The notes under the pieces were generated by a model, which was not told where the DNA came from, did no database searches, and saw nothing but the letters and a program-made list of their open reading frames with translations. A DNA stretch of 64,000 nt from Aulostomus chinensis (taxonomy: Eukaryota > Chordata > Actinopteri > Syngnathiformes > Aulostomidae): positions 6,772,001 to 6,836,000 of the forward strand of contig JBBMOA010000020.1 in assembly GCA_037954235.1 (NCBI GenBank). The letters run 5' to 3'. The position numbers were made by a program, and so were the translations under genes. Below are positions 12,341 to 24,410 of this stretch, one piece after another. Each line of letters begins with the position of its first letter. Position 1 is the stretch's first letter.

Positions 12341-12429
12341 ATCAGTATCCTCCTAAGACCCGAACTTTTGCATGTCATGTATTTTAATTTCTCTTTAATA
12401 TTGGGCTGATTTGGACCTGATGAGTCTAA

Positions 12430-13500
12430 AAACAAATAATTATATTTTTCACATGATGTAGTTTCTGGGAAAAATAATATCCACATTCATATGTGGATAT
12501 TATTTTTCCCAGAAACGGTCTGTGTATGTGCATTTGTGCCCCCTGTTCTGTGCGTGGGGTCCTTGACACAAAGAGGTCTTCTGCACCTTGGTAAATATCA
12601 GAGTCAGGCACAATACCATCTGCTGTTGCGCAAACAAAGTTTTTCATGCCAATTGGGTTTGGTTTCATTGGCAGATATTGTTGACATGGACAAGCTCCTG
12701 TGAATGGATTCACCTGCTCGTCAATGGAAATGTATTATGGTTGAGCCTGGGATTTTCAGCCTTTCAAATATGGTTAAGAAAAGGCATCTCCTCCCAGAAG
12801 TTATCATACACGTCCAGATCCTCTGGAACTTCACCATCAATGAGCACTTTGAGTGATCGCCTCAGTCTGAAGAATCTATCACGTGTGAACTTTTTAGTGA
12901 TGGCAGGGAATCTCAAGGCTTTGGACCAGTACATCCCGATTGCAGGATACAGTACACAAGATATAAAATAGAGGCACTAAAAATATATATGTATATACTT
13001 CATCAGTTAATGTATTGAGTGGGTTCACACTTCTAGCCAGTGATGTAGCATTAGAGCAATTTGCAATCGTTTTCATCAGATCTGTATCAATATATTCTTT
13101 GATGTTGTCCAGCCCTCTCTGTCCTGCACAGTTTCCTCCTCATGCTCACACTGGGTTTGATTTGGTGTTAGCAGAGAAGCCCTCTATCACATCCCATGCC
13201 CTCTCTTGGACTGTTCTTGGTGGCTTGGTCCTGGAGTTGATTGAGATATCATCCTGCTATGTCTGAGAGCAGCTTCTGTGAATGCGTGATCTGGTTGTGT
13301 CACTATCTGTACATATCCTCAAGATTCATCACGGAGAGGTTAACGTCCCCTGAGAGGGCTGTGGAATGGGGTCCTCACTCCCACTACTGTCCTCACTGCT
13401 GTTTGGCTCCTGTCGTGGGGGTTGATATTCAGTATCCCCCACGGGATCATTGTTGTCTGACAAATCCTCCACCTCTGAGTTGTCTCCACCAATTAATTTG
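12430..13500 (-). pseudogene. piggyBac-type transposase relic
   Basis: The complement holds the piggyBac transposase order in broken frames. First comes an acidic N-terminal region with EDLSDNNDPVGDTEY, about 13490-13345. A block YWSKALRFPAITKKFTRDRF with FFRLRRSLKVLIDGEVPEDL follows at about 12945-12790. The catalytic-core block DEQVNPFTGACPCQQYLP, then KPNPIGMKNF and DIYQG, lies at 12722-12575. PiggyBac transposases use a DDE/DDD core; the Asp of DEQVNPFTG (codon at 12720-12722) corresponds to the first catalytic residue. The frame dies at a perfect hairpin (12461-12516) and nothing of the C-terminal Cys-rich domain follows. Numerous stops between blocks make it a clear pseudogene. No TTAA-flanked ends were identified. 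Confidence 0.75.
12461..12516. repeat. Perfect 26-bp inverted repeat with 4-base loop
   Basis: Left arm 12461-12486 (gtttctgggaaaaat...ccacat), loop tcat at 12487-12490, right arm 12491-12516. The arms are exact reverse complements. It sits inside the piggyBac relic, where the transposase frame stops making sense. Confidence 0.95.
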
Positions 13501-13890
13501 AGTATTCCATTGCTCTTGACAGAGAATAATGGTCTGGAAACATCAAATATAAATCTATGTAGACCGATTCCTAAAACGTGCTATATCTGCTTGTACTGTA
13601 GTAAACTATTGTTTTCTAACAACACCATCCCAAAATACAATTTCATTCTTACATTTTGTTGCTAGCCTTTATGATAACATAAAAATTATAAACAAAACTA
13701 ACAAAACAAAGTCCCTCTGTCCAGGTACATGGTCATGTTTAGCGGCATGGTAAAGTGTTACAGTTACTAACTTTTTAAAAAATTTAACTTCCATTACAAA
13801 CACTGAGCATTTTTATACATATCTGAATAGGAATGAGCCATGAAATTTGATTAAATTTTTTAACCTCATCATGTTTGTATCAGGAGTTCC
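13501..13890. other. Unassigned DNA
   Basis: Nothing recognised. It could contain the 5' leader of the minus-strand piggyBac relic. Confidence 0.4.
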
Positions 13891-13893
13891 CAT

Positions 13894-14203
13894 CTGGGGC
13901 TGCACAGTGGTGCAGTGGTTAACTTTGAACATGGGATCTTTCTGTATGGAGTTTGTATGTTCTCCCTGTGCTTGCAAGGGTTTTTTTCCGGGTACTCCAG
14001 CTTCCTCCCATAGTCCAAAGACATGCAAGAGGGGACTAGGCTGATTGGAGACTCTAAATTGACCGTAGGCTGGGCTATGAGTGTGAATTGTTGTCTGTCT
14101 ATATGTGTTGGCCCTGCAATGGAATGGCGACCCATCCAGGGTGTACCCCACCTTACGCCCAAAGGCTGCTGGGATAGGCTCCAGCCCCCCAAGAATGGAT
14201 GGA
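13894..14203 (+). mobile_element. SINE with deleted B-box region
   Basis: Head (gcacagtggtgcagtggtta) jumps directly to aacatgggatctttctgta, so about 45 bases carrying the B box are lost. Centre and tail are present. A short flanking repeat ggagttc (13883-13889 and 14201-14207) may be the target duplication. Confidence 0.85.
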
Positions 14204-17200
14204 GTTCTAATCTGAATGCCTAGGTGTGTTGTCCGTCATCTTAACTCTAACATGTAATGTGTTACACTCTTCTGGCACCACTAAGTGGCAGTATAATGTC
14301 CTCGTATGTGGATACCAGGCCTTTATAGGGCAAAATTTTATATTGTGGCCTAGACAAGCCAAAATGTGAGCTCTACATATGTGGACGGCAGGTCCTTGGA
14401 CGGTATAGTGTAAATCAACATTTTAGTGACATGAACATCTAACAGAGCTGCCAGTCTCACTTCATACATCTCCCAGAGGCTGCTTTCCTTCCAAATGTTG
14501 GCCACATCATCCACAACAGCACCCCTGCCCTCTGCACTGCATTCTGTGGGAATTTTCTGGGGGAAAGATCTGCTTATGAACCACACCTCCAAACTTAAAG
14601 GTCTATTTCATAACATAACATATCACACACAAATTAATAAACCAACAAGATACAACAAACTGAAATGAAATAACAGTTGCATCCTCATGGTACAGGACTT
14701 GAATTATAGTTCTAAGTTTCTGAAACAGTAAGAGCACATTCATACTTGACTAGGTTGCCTCCCCACTCCCCAACTCGCCTGCATTCACATTACCCTGGGC
14801 CTGGTCATTCCTATCATTATCGCTGAGCTGTTTGGCCCTTATTTTAGTTGGGAATCCCATGGGTCTGATGTTATATTTCATCAAAAGAGCAGAAAAGGAC
14901 TGGGTAAAATACATTTCCATCTATGCTACATTAACTGTAATGAGAACGTAGAGCAAGCAAGTGACAAGTAAGTTACAAGCACCACATAAAATATTCTCAT
15001 GCCATCATCGCACAGCATCATACAGTATATGTGGGTATTTGCCTGCTCATACTATGTGCGGCTAGATGTCTGCAGCTGCTGCCCATACTCACATATAAGT
15101 GCACCATGCCAAAGTTACTTTCTTCTAATTGTGCAAAGGCCAGGTTAGCACATTGTTCATTCCAATATAAAATAAAGTACCTTCAAATAAAATTAAAGCA
15201 AAAAACTTTTCAAACTATCATAAAACATAAAAAGAAGTCCTCCTTTTCATGCAATGATTTTTTTTGCAAGCTCTGAAGCTGGACAATTCCCCACTCTGGC
15301 TGTTTCAACCCACCACCATCTTCATTTCAGTGCATGTTCGGGGCAAATCTTTTTGTCATAATCAACTGCATTCAATGGTTCAAGCCTACATGTTAGTTTT
15401 AGATATTGATTAAATTTGAAACAAGATGCAATAGGTGACTGCAGCTAAATTATTCATTCAGCTAGCCAATGCTTAGATCTTGACATTTATCTATGTGCTG
15501 TGTTATAAGTACAAAGAAAGACACTCTGTTGAAATCAGAAGTAAAGAAAAAAAATTGCACATTTTATTACAGTTGTATTATACTGTACTGTTTTTTATTT
15601 AATATCAAATATTTGTCTTTGTAACAGGAAATGTATGTTTTCTTGCCTATGACAACTTTTTCCTGTTAAATTTCTCTAAAATGGAACAGTAATTGGAAAT
15701 CTGTATTAAGTTTGGAATAAAAATCTACACAGTAATTTAACTGAGACATAGTCAAGATCATCTTTAGCCTAAGCCCTAGAAATGTTCCTTGCTTCAAGCC
15801 CTTAAGGCAAAAGCACGTGTATGGAGCAGAATGTGCATGGCTGCCACCATTGCCCTTCTTTCATGATAACCAAAATAGAACAGCACTGATATCATGCGAG
15901 TGCTGACCTTCAACTCAACCAGAAACACACGTTCTTATCTCCCTCCACAAGGGTAATGGTGCTTTCCCGACGAGTAGCACCAGCACTCATCACATGTGAA
16001 ATGTTTTCCTCTGATGAAATTTTCATATTTTTGTGAGGCTTCTTGACTTCTGATATGGAAGAACTGTTGTCTCTTTCTGTCGATAACAACGTGGGTGAGG
16101 TGGGGAGAGGAGCTATAAGTAGGACACGAGACTGCAGAATATAGATGAGGTAGTAAACAGTTTGTGGTTCTGCCTGTAATGACAGTTTGTCAGGCTTTAA
16201 ACAGATACAGCTGAAACCATATCCAGTTAAAATGAAATTCTAAGAATCCCTGGGTCTATAGAAATTGGTCTGACTGCACGGCAGGGAAAATGGTTGCTAA
16301 GAGCTGAGGGTGTGGATCCTAAACTCTATCAAAGAGGAAGGGGGGTACTGGAAAATCTCTTTCACCATGTGAGAAAATTAACTTGTGAAGGTCCAGTTCC
16401 CATCATTGGATTACAGATAGTGGTCACCATCTGGTAGCGATCTATTTCACAATTACCTGAGATCCTTCAGTGACAGTCTAAAAAAACAAAGGCTGTCAGA
16501 TGGAATCATAGAGCAGCAGCTGCATACTACAACCAGAAGCCAGTCTGAAATTATTTATGTACTCTTGCCCCTCTTAAAATTAACCATTTTTATTAAATCT
16601 TGCATCGTCAAAGTAATTACTTTCCTCACAGTTCTTTTATCAGTGTTGTATGAAATAATTCCTATCATGGAATAAAGCTGTTGACAAATTGGCATGAAAA
16701 TGCTCAGACTCTGTAAAATACAAATTAATTAAAAGAACATACTGTATAAAACACACGGAACAAATGAACCTGTATAGCTTGATTTTTACACACAAAAGGA
16801 AAATGAGACTGCATACATTAAACAGCAGTAAGGGTATGCAGATATACTCACAATATTGGATACACAATATCAAAATTTGAATTTTGAAAATGAATGATGG
16901 AAGTTAATGTCCTAAAAAAGTCTCCAAAGTCCAAAAAGACACAGTTTTGGGTGAAAACTATAAACAAACATCTTATGTGGAATATGGTACAGCAATCATG
17001 TTGTCAATTCTTCTACCCTCTGACTGAACCCTTGTTCACACACTGAACTAAAGGTTGTCTCTGCAGTATGAATTCTCATATGTATCTAAACTTCACTGTT
17101 CCACTTGGATAAAGTTTTGCCACAGACTTAAAGGTTTATCTCCTGTGTCACTCAACTTCTCATGTGTCTCTTTTTTTCTTTCAGACATTTTTTTTTTACT

Positions 17201-18510
17201 ATTGTTTTATGGGCAGAGTTACATTATGTCAGTCGCAACTGAATTTGAATTTAACAATGAAAGCTGGGGACAGCTTTAAAGTGAATTAGGCTGCTTTGGC
17301 ATATGGTAGAAGTGACTACAGAGAGCAGGAGGTTCGACGGAGGTTGAATAAGCTGTTAAATCAGCATTAGCTGCCCTTCAGAGCATACCAACAGGGCTAT
17401 GTGGTCGCAATATGAAAACTTTCTGTAGTCTTCTCCAACTGAAGACCAGTTTGTTACATATTACATGGCTTTGCCATGTTGTTGACTGTGTTTGCACCTG
17501 ACTTCACTTTGTCTATATAATTTATCACCTTAATTATCTATATACTTTCTTTCCATTTCAAATAGTTTTGTTTGTTTGTTAATTGTTTTTAGACACTCAC
17601 TTTTGATATTGTCCATGTCAGCATCCTGTGACCTGCATCAGGTGGTTATTTAAGAGGGTTTCTCACATTGTCTTTTTTTAGGCGGACAAAGAGCAGTGGT
17701 GCTTGAAACTCACTCAGGGTTGGTGCAATAAGTAATTGATATCGAAGCCCTGCATTGTGTACGCTGTTTCTTTGCTTTTTCATTAGTTGACTGTGAGATC
17801 ACAAAAAACACAATACAACTTGTTCACTTTGTTTCATGGTTCATCTACTAAGAACTCATTTTAAAACTAAATCAATATTGAATGTGATTGGATGTGTTGC
17901 CCAGGTAACCAACAGTATGGTAACATTTCAAGAAGTCCTCTAAGTAACCAAATCACATACCACTTGTTTGATCATTTATGCAGGCATAGGAGTAAGTTTT
18001 GTGTCATACTGCTCTGAGTGACTTAGCCTATGCATGTTAGAAGGGAGCAATGCTCATTGTATGCTTATTTCATCCATCTTGCTAGAATTTTACAAAACCC
18101 AGTGTTGTTCTTGACCTTCTCCACCCACTGTCTAGTGAACACTACTGTCTGTTCAAATAAAGCATTTAGCTCAGTTTGCTTACATGAATCAATGCATTTC
18201 TGTGGCTGTTATGGTCATCCAGACTCTCATTTCATTGACACCTTTTTAAACAAAAATTTGTGTCGCGAAATTTCATGGTATAATATTTCGTCTCACCTCT
18301 CCTTGCACAGATCCATTTCCAGACTGAACTGTGTGTTGTTACCTTTTTTTTCAAACTGCACAGTCTCCTTTATAGAGTCATCTTAATCAACACTAGTTTA
18401 ATTACATACTGTATCCTGAACTATTCTCATATATCAAATAATAGTAACCGGTAAGATTTTCATACTTGCCCTACTATGAAAAAAAAGTCTTTCAATTACA
18501 TTTGCATATA
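14204..18510. other. Unassigned AT-rich DNA
   Basis: No gene or element recognised over about 4.3 kb. The part at 14220-14600 is less AT-rich and could be an old repeat, but I cannot assign it. The lack of younger insertions is notable compared with the flanks. Confidence 0.5.
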
Positions 18511-18511
18511 T

Positions 18512-18562
18512 TTCTATCCATTCATCCATCCAGTTTCTGTATCGCTTATCTGTTAAAGGTTT

Positions 18563-18647
<85 letters not shown>

Positions 18648-18750
18648 TGGTGGTGGGGGTGGGGGGTGGGGCTGCAGATGATCCCAACTGACATTGTGCA
18701 AGAGGCAGGGTACACCCTAGACAGGTCGCTGGTCCACCGCAGTGCATACA
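18512..18750 (-). mobile_element. SINE 3'-half fragment carrying a (GT)n expansion
   Basis: Inverted tail (tatccattcatccatccag, gtatcgcttatctgttaaagg), then a long GT array, then the remaining 3' half (aggcagggtacaccctagacaggtcgc). The microsatellite sits between the tail and the body, near the position of the C-tract in other copies. Confidence 0.7.
18563..18647. repeat. (GT)n microsatellite
   Basis: About 85 bases of GT dinucleotides with one TTTG interruption, followed by G-rich ggtggtgggggtgggg. Confidence 0.95.
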
Positions 18751-20225
18751 TTTCCATGAGGGAAAATAACTGTCACCATAAATTTCACCTGCTGTATCAT
18801 AACCTACATCTTCAACTAACACCTGCTAATTTAGAACAGTGCTGAGGCTTTCCGTCATCTTTTAAAGAATAACCAAATTTTATTTTCCATCCTGACCTTT
18901 AATGATGGGTCATTGTCATGGTCATAAATAAAAAGACAGAAGAGCCTGAAATACAATCAGGAGGTCTCAAAGACAAAAAGTTTTTTCCAAAGTAAATGTC
19001 TTGCAGGAAACATGACAGTTCTTTATGCCTCACTGGTAAACCAGATTTGTGAAGTGCGTCAGGCTGGAAATTTGTGGTCTGAACCCTTATCCTCTGCAAT
19101 CTGTGTCACTCAAAATTTGACAAGTGGCATTTGAGACAGAAAGCTTATTTCTTTGGTTTGCAGAAATCACAAATGTCTGGAAGGGAAATTGCATCTGATG
19201 AGCAAGGTACAGAAACAATATGGCTGTATCACCAGGCAGGTCTTTATCTGTTTTCTGTCGAAACATTTTTAGCTCAAATGTAACATCTTGAAAATGACAA
19301 GTTGTTGATTGGAAAAACAACACAGACAAAGACCGTGAGTAGAAAAAAATAGATTGGATTGGAAAAAATTAGTATTTTCTTTTGAACTGTTTCAGTTTTA
19401 AGGTAGATTTGTAATGTATGTTTGATATGTATAAATATACAGTATAATAATTATATAAAAATGAGGCAGCCAAATGTGAAATATCTTCTTACACGATAGT
19501 ATGTGTGTGTTTGTAACGTTTCTGTATTTTCAAAGCACAAAAATATATAAATTAATGCTGGAATCAGCAATGAATGGGCCCTCACATTAATGCATCCCTA
19601 CTGTAAATCAAAATGTTTTGGACATTTATAATATTTGGTCTAGGCATTTAGGCATGCAGGAGCAAGCTGGTATTTTCAGTTATTGGACAATTATCCCTCT
19701 TTAAGTAGTTCTATAGCTAAGCCTTGTGGATGGCAGATATCTCTTCCTGTCACTGCCAGCAGAACCTCACATATCCAACATCATCCTGTGTTTAATTAAT
19801 TTAATTAATTTACCTGTCCTTGGCAGGGAGCAGCAGCACCAGTTGTGCAGTTGTCTGTGAGTGGGACATCCATAGGCCTCCTGAGTTAGCATGACACAGC
19901 ATTTATGATGTACTGCTCCACATTGGGAAAATCATCCTGAAATTCCCTGCCAATTTGGATGCACCTGTGGTGGTTAAAATCTGAGCTACATCACTATTCA
20001 TTTGATCTTTTTTTATCTTTTACCTTTTTAAATATCAGTTCTCCAAGTCAGGTACAGTGCCAAACACTGCAACAATCAGCTTTTCCTCCATTGTCTTCTT
20101 CTTGTTTTTAATGGTCACAATATTTTCAGTCTGTCAGCAGAAAATTAATTCTAATAAATGTGGGAAGGTAGTGTGTGGGTATGTATGGGAGTGTGTGCAA
20201 AAGACATGATATAAACAAGTATGGT
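18751..20225. other. Unassigned AT-rich DNA
   Basis: Nothing recognised. It contains a small ttaat direct repeat (ttaattaatttaattaattta) near 19791-19811. Confidence 0.5.
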
Positions 20226-20226
20226 A

Positions 20227-20319
20227 CCATCCATCCATCCATCCATCTTCTACCGCGAAAGGTTCCAGCTGCCTCGCAACCCTCAACAGGATAAGTGGTA
20301 GAAAATGGATGGATGGAAG
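20227..20319. repeat. Two SINE tails in inverted orientation
   Basis: An inverted tail (ccatccatccatcc, tctaccgc) is followed within about 60 bases by a direct tail (gcaaccctcaacaggataag, tggtagaaaatggatggatgg). Together they make an imperfect fold-back. No SINE head or centre remains. Confidence 0.65.
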
Positions 20320-21260
20320 AATTCCAAGAGGCGGAGCACACTCTGAATAAGAAGGACAGGGGAGTGCACATTATTTCACCAGTGGTACCTCCACCCATAA
20401 CCCAAGAGCAGTTTGACAAGTTAATCCTTGAAATTCATCATTCAAGGACTCCATCAACGTCCCACTGTAGAGAAACCATACGGGGATATATTCAGAGAGA
20501 TATTGCTTTCTAAGCATTTGATATCGAGGAGAATATTGGGAAGAAAGCCAAATGATTATCATGTCTCAATGAAAACTGTTTTTTTTCCACACATGGTCAT
20601 CAAACAACCGAGGCTTCCTTGGGATGACAATCCTCGCATGAACTAATAGACTTCATGCATCTGCTCTGGAGCATTTGCCTAGCTTATGATCATTGGGTGC
20701 AATATATATATATGATATTTGGGCTGAAATGTTGGAAGATGTGTACAGAGATTTCGTTATACAGTAAAAGACAAGGTTACAATTGATAAAATGTGAAGGC
20801 TTTCAGTTCAACAGACTATTCAATAAATAAAGAGAAGAACGATGAAGAGGGACCCAAGGGTCCATTACTGAGCTCATAGGGGACATGTCTTGTTCCGTAT
20901 TTGAACTATACTTTTACTATATTTCAACTTTGACTTAACTTCTTATATGACCTGCAATTGTGTTCTAAAGAAAGTCTACATTGCCTACTGTATGCAAGCA
21001 GATATAGATGATATTCTCAAAACAGCCTTTTATTATGTGAGAGAAAAGAGGCATTCACAAGTCAGTTTTGTATTTCTAAATGAACAAGTGAAATAAACAT
21101 TTCTTTTTCCTACCTATCTTTTTTTATAAGTCAGAGACTGCACTGATTTGGATTGAAGGTGGTTAAAAAACAAACAAACAAACAAAGAAAATCGATGTAG
21201 CTCCGTTCGTTTTGCCAATTTTCTGCACATTAACTTACTAAATTTCTGAGTGTTCCCTCA
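20320..21260. other. Unassigned DNA
   Basis: Short open frames near 20295-20646 carry no recognised motif. No element identified. Confidence 0.45.
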
Positions 21261-21261
21261 T

Positions 21262-21345
21262 TGTCAATTCAAATTTATTTGTATCACACCAAATCACAAC
21301 TAAAGGTATCTCACTTTACAAGTTGAGTAGGTCTAAAACCACACT
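21262..21345 (-). mobile_element. LINE 3'-end scrap
   Basis: The stretch with tcaaatttatttgtatcaca, then ccaaatcacaac and a ctttaca motif resembles the inverted 3' end common to fish CR1/L2-group LINEs. Compare aattttatttgtgaagcc at the 3' end of the LINE at 24.4 kb. No coding part remains. Confidence 0.35.
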
Positions 21346-21419
21346 CTTTAAAATATTTTACATTCAAAATTCTCCATGAACAGTGGTGATGAAAACAGGC
21401 AGAAGTGTCAGGCTTCATG

Positions 21420-21630
21420 AGAATGGCTATCTTCTTTGCCTGGTTGGGGGGAAAGAGAGCAGGACACAGAGACAGAGACAAAGCTGTATAAGGCAAGGGG
21501 ACAGATACAGATAAGAAAAGAGAAGGGACAGAAACAATGAAAGAGAGAAAGGAGGGAGAGAGAATGACAGAGACGGGGTACTCAAGCAAGATGGAAGGAG
21601 AAAGACAAGCAAAGAACGAGACAAAGGGAA
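21420..21630. repeat. Purine-rich tract
   Basis: About 200 bases dominated by AGA, GAGA and GACAGAGA motifs on the plus strand. Low complexity; the pyrimidine-rich open frames on the complement are probably artefacts of composition. Confidence 0.7.
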
Positions 21631-23660
21631 GTTAATAGCTTAGGCTCAGTATGATAAGCTTGTCCAACACAGTATATTAAAAGCTGTAATGCTGTGAACA
21701 AGAAAAGCAAAATTTTAAGTTCTTCTTCAAACCTGTTTTAGTAAACTGATCTAAGTACTTAAATGAAACAGTTAACTTATATAAAACCATATGATATACT
21801 CAGTGTCACATCCTTTGTGAATATCAAGTTCTTGCATATTGATTTATTTCTAGTAAGGCTAATTGTCTCTCACTGTGCAGCTCAATTACAGTACAGTATA
21901 ACCACATAAGTGAAGACTGTAGGCTTACTTGTCTTTGCTGGGGGCATTCCTTTATCTATTCTCTTTGCACAGTGGTGTCAAATTGCTCCATTCATTGCCA
22001 GTTTTCCATGAATTACATCCCCATCTCCTTGAGCAATACCATAGCCTCTTCAGAGTATTAAGAGTGTTTTTGCCCCTCTCCAGTAACTGTTTTTGTTGCG
22101 CAGGGCATGGAGACTGCTGCTTGATGTTCTTTTCTTTCAGGTGTTTTACTTGCACTATTCATTTGTATTTCATTAGTTTAGTCCTGGTTGAAAAATATGC
22201 TGTTACCTTGGAACTGCCTTTGTGTATTTGGTCTTTTATATGATGGTCCAGGGAATTCACCTTGTAATTGGGCTGCCTCAATCTTGATCTCATACTTGTA
22301 GTGACAAGGATATGTTTATCTAAGCCCCCTCAAGTATTCCTTTTATATCATCTTCCTCTGCAATCTAGACTCCAGATTCTCACATTTGACTGAAAGTTTG
22401 GCCTCCTTCAAAAGGTGATAGTGCTTTCAAGCCAAGCTGTCCTGTCTTTAGACCCATGAAAAAGGAAAGAACACCCATCTCTTGACATTATCTGGCCTTG
22501 AGGTAAAGGTGCCTTGAGTCCTTTTTCTCCTTTTGTGTCTTTTCTAGGTGAATCTCCTACCTTTCTTGTACCATGCAAGTTGTTCAAATTGTATGGAACA
22601 CTTGGATCAACTCCTGATTAGTCAATCAAATAATTCAGAGGACAGGGGCTCCCAGCAGAGTAATTGCAACATGTAATACATAAATGACCAAGACAAAAAC
22701 ATCACAATGTGAAGGATTATAGATGTGTGCATTACGCCTGCTTCATTTTAGGGTCTGCTCACATGCAGTGAATCCCCAGAGCACACATTGAGATGGTGAA
22801 TAAATTCAATTTTACTGAAAATTTAAATCCCTGGAAGGATCACTGTGTCATGATTGCTCCATGATTTATTAAATGTCAGTTGTGTTGCTTTAAAATTTTA
22901 AAGATTAGAGAAGTTGGTTTTAGTTTTTTAATCATTTCATTTGTGTTGTAGAGTCTTTATTGTTGATATCATAAGACATTTAATCATAAGCAAAGTTTGT
23001 GTTTTTTTTTTATACTTTGCTTTCTCCATAAATGTCTTGGAGGCCTATATTGATTTGAAGAGGTGGTCAGTTGACAAACCGTTTCACTCAAGCTAAAAGG
23101 GAAAGCTCCACTTAGTCATGTACACACTGTGAGGCTTCACTAGCTGCTATGAAAATGCTACTTGTTCTCACCTGTGCAATAAGAAATATTCAAGGATAAT
23201 GTATCAATGAATTCCACCAGCAGCAACAGTACAATGTTAACTGGTGACAATTTTGAAAGTTTTATGAAGGTGGTTTGTTAGTGGGTCATTGATTCAACTG
23301 GTATCTATGTGGGTCATTAGGGCAAGGGGATCCAATTCCCATGGAATTCTGTTTGAGTCAACAATTCTCGTGACCACAGCAACTCTTCATTCATTTAAAA
23401 ATAATTGACAAAATTCCCCTCAAACTAAATAATGACATTATTTGGTCTTACTGTGTCTTGCTCCTTTTGAAAAGGCTTTCAGCCAAGACTGTGCAAGATC
23501 GTCTTTACCATACGGACGAAAATAAATGTGATTGTAACTGAGCTTTTATTATCCACCAATAACCACCTTTAAAGCTTGATTCATGTAAATTGATGGATTA
23601 AACACACCACATATTAACACTTATTCCCATCCATGCATTTATTATTCACAATGCTTATAG
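21631..23660. other. Unassigned AT-rich DNA
   Basis: No gene or element recognised on either strand. Confidence 0.5.
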
Positions 23661-24030
23661 GAGGGCGGCATTGTGATAAAGTGTTTAGCACTGTCACCTC
23701 ACAGCAAGAAGGTTCCAGGTTTGAGCCCCGCCTTGAGCAAGGGGTTTTCTGTGTGGAGTTTGCATGTTCTCCCCGTGCCTGCATGGGTTCTCTCCAGGTA
23801 CTCCAGCTTCCTCCCACCATCCAAAGACATGCTATTGGGGACTAGGCTAATTGGATACTCTAAATTGACCGTAGGTATGAATGTGAGTGTGAATGGTTGT
23901 TTGTCTTTGTATGTTGGCCCTGCAATGGACTGGCGACCTGTCCAGGGTGTACCCTGCCTCTCACCTGTTGACGCTAGGATAGGCTCCAGCCCCCCCGCGA
24001 CCCTTAATGTAGGACTAAGCGGAAGACAAT

Positions 24031-24214
24031 TGTTGTGTATTCAGTTGTTCCCTCACAGTGCTAGGGGTCGCTGTGGGCATGTATTGACTGTGTTGCCTGA
24101 GTGCTGTTGAATGAGCAGAAGAAGTTGAGTAAAGAGAGACCATGGAGTTGAGCTACTGAGTCCGCCGTTTTCATTCCTTCCTTTTATTACATTTTACAAG
24201 TACACAAGACTACA
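24031..24214 (+). repeat. 5' LTR of the Mag-like element
   Basis: 184 bp, starts TGTTGTGTATTC and ends GACTACA, so it has TG...CA ends. It differs from the 3' LTR by two substitutions (G/A in gttgagct, G/T in gtccgccg), about 98.9% identity. A cttttatt/acatttta stretch lies near the end; no canonical AATAAA was seen. Confidence 0.95.
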
Positions 24215-24220
24215 ACAAAT

Positions 24221-24235
24221 TGGCGACGAGGATGG
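24221..24235 (+). promoter_or_regulatory. Primer-binding site, complementary to tRNA-Ser(GCU)
   Basis: tggcgacgaggatgg lies six bases after the LTR. Its reverse complement, ccatcctcgtcgcca, equals the 3' end of vertebrate tRNA-Ser(GCU) with CCA added, as I recall that tRNA. All 15 bases match. The gag ATG (24232-24234) lies inside this site. Confidence 0.8.
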
Positions 24236-24410
24236 CGAATGTTGTGCTTCTCCCCGCATTGTTTTTACCGTCTGTCGGACAGCCTGCAATTCCGTCCGAC
24301 ATGTGGATGAAGATGTTCACGAACTACCTGCTTGCTATTCACGCGGAGGGGGACGACTAGCCCGACACGGGGAAACGTGCTCTACTCCTGCACTGCTTGG
24401 GCGCGGAAGG

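Noticed and set aside
18434..18822. His/Thr-rich and Val/Cys-rich open frames
   Set aside because: They are translations of the (GT)n array.
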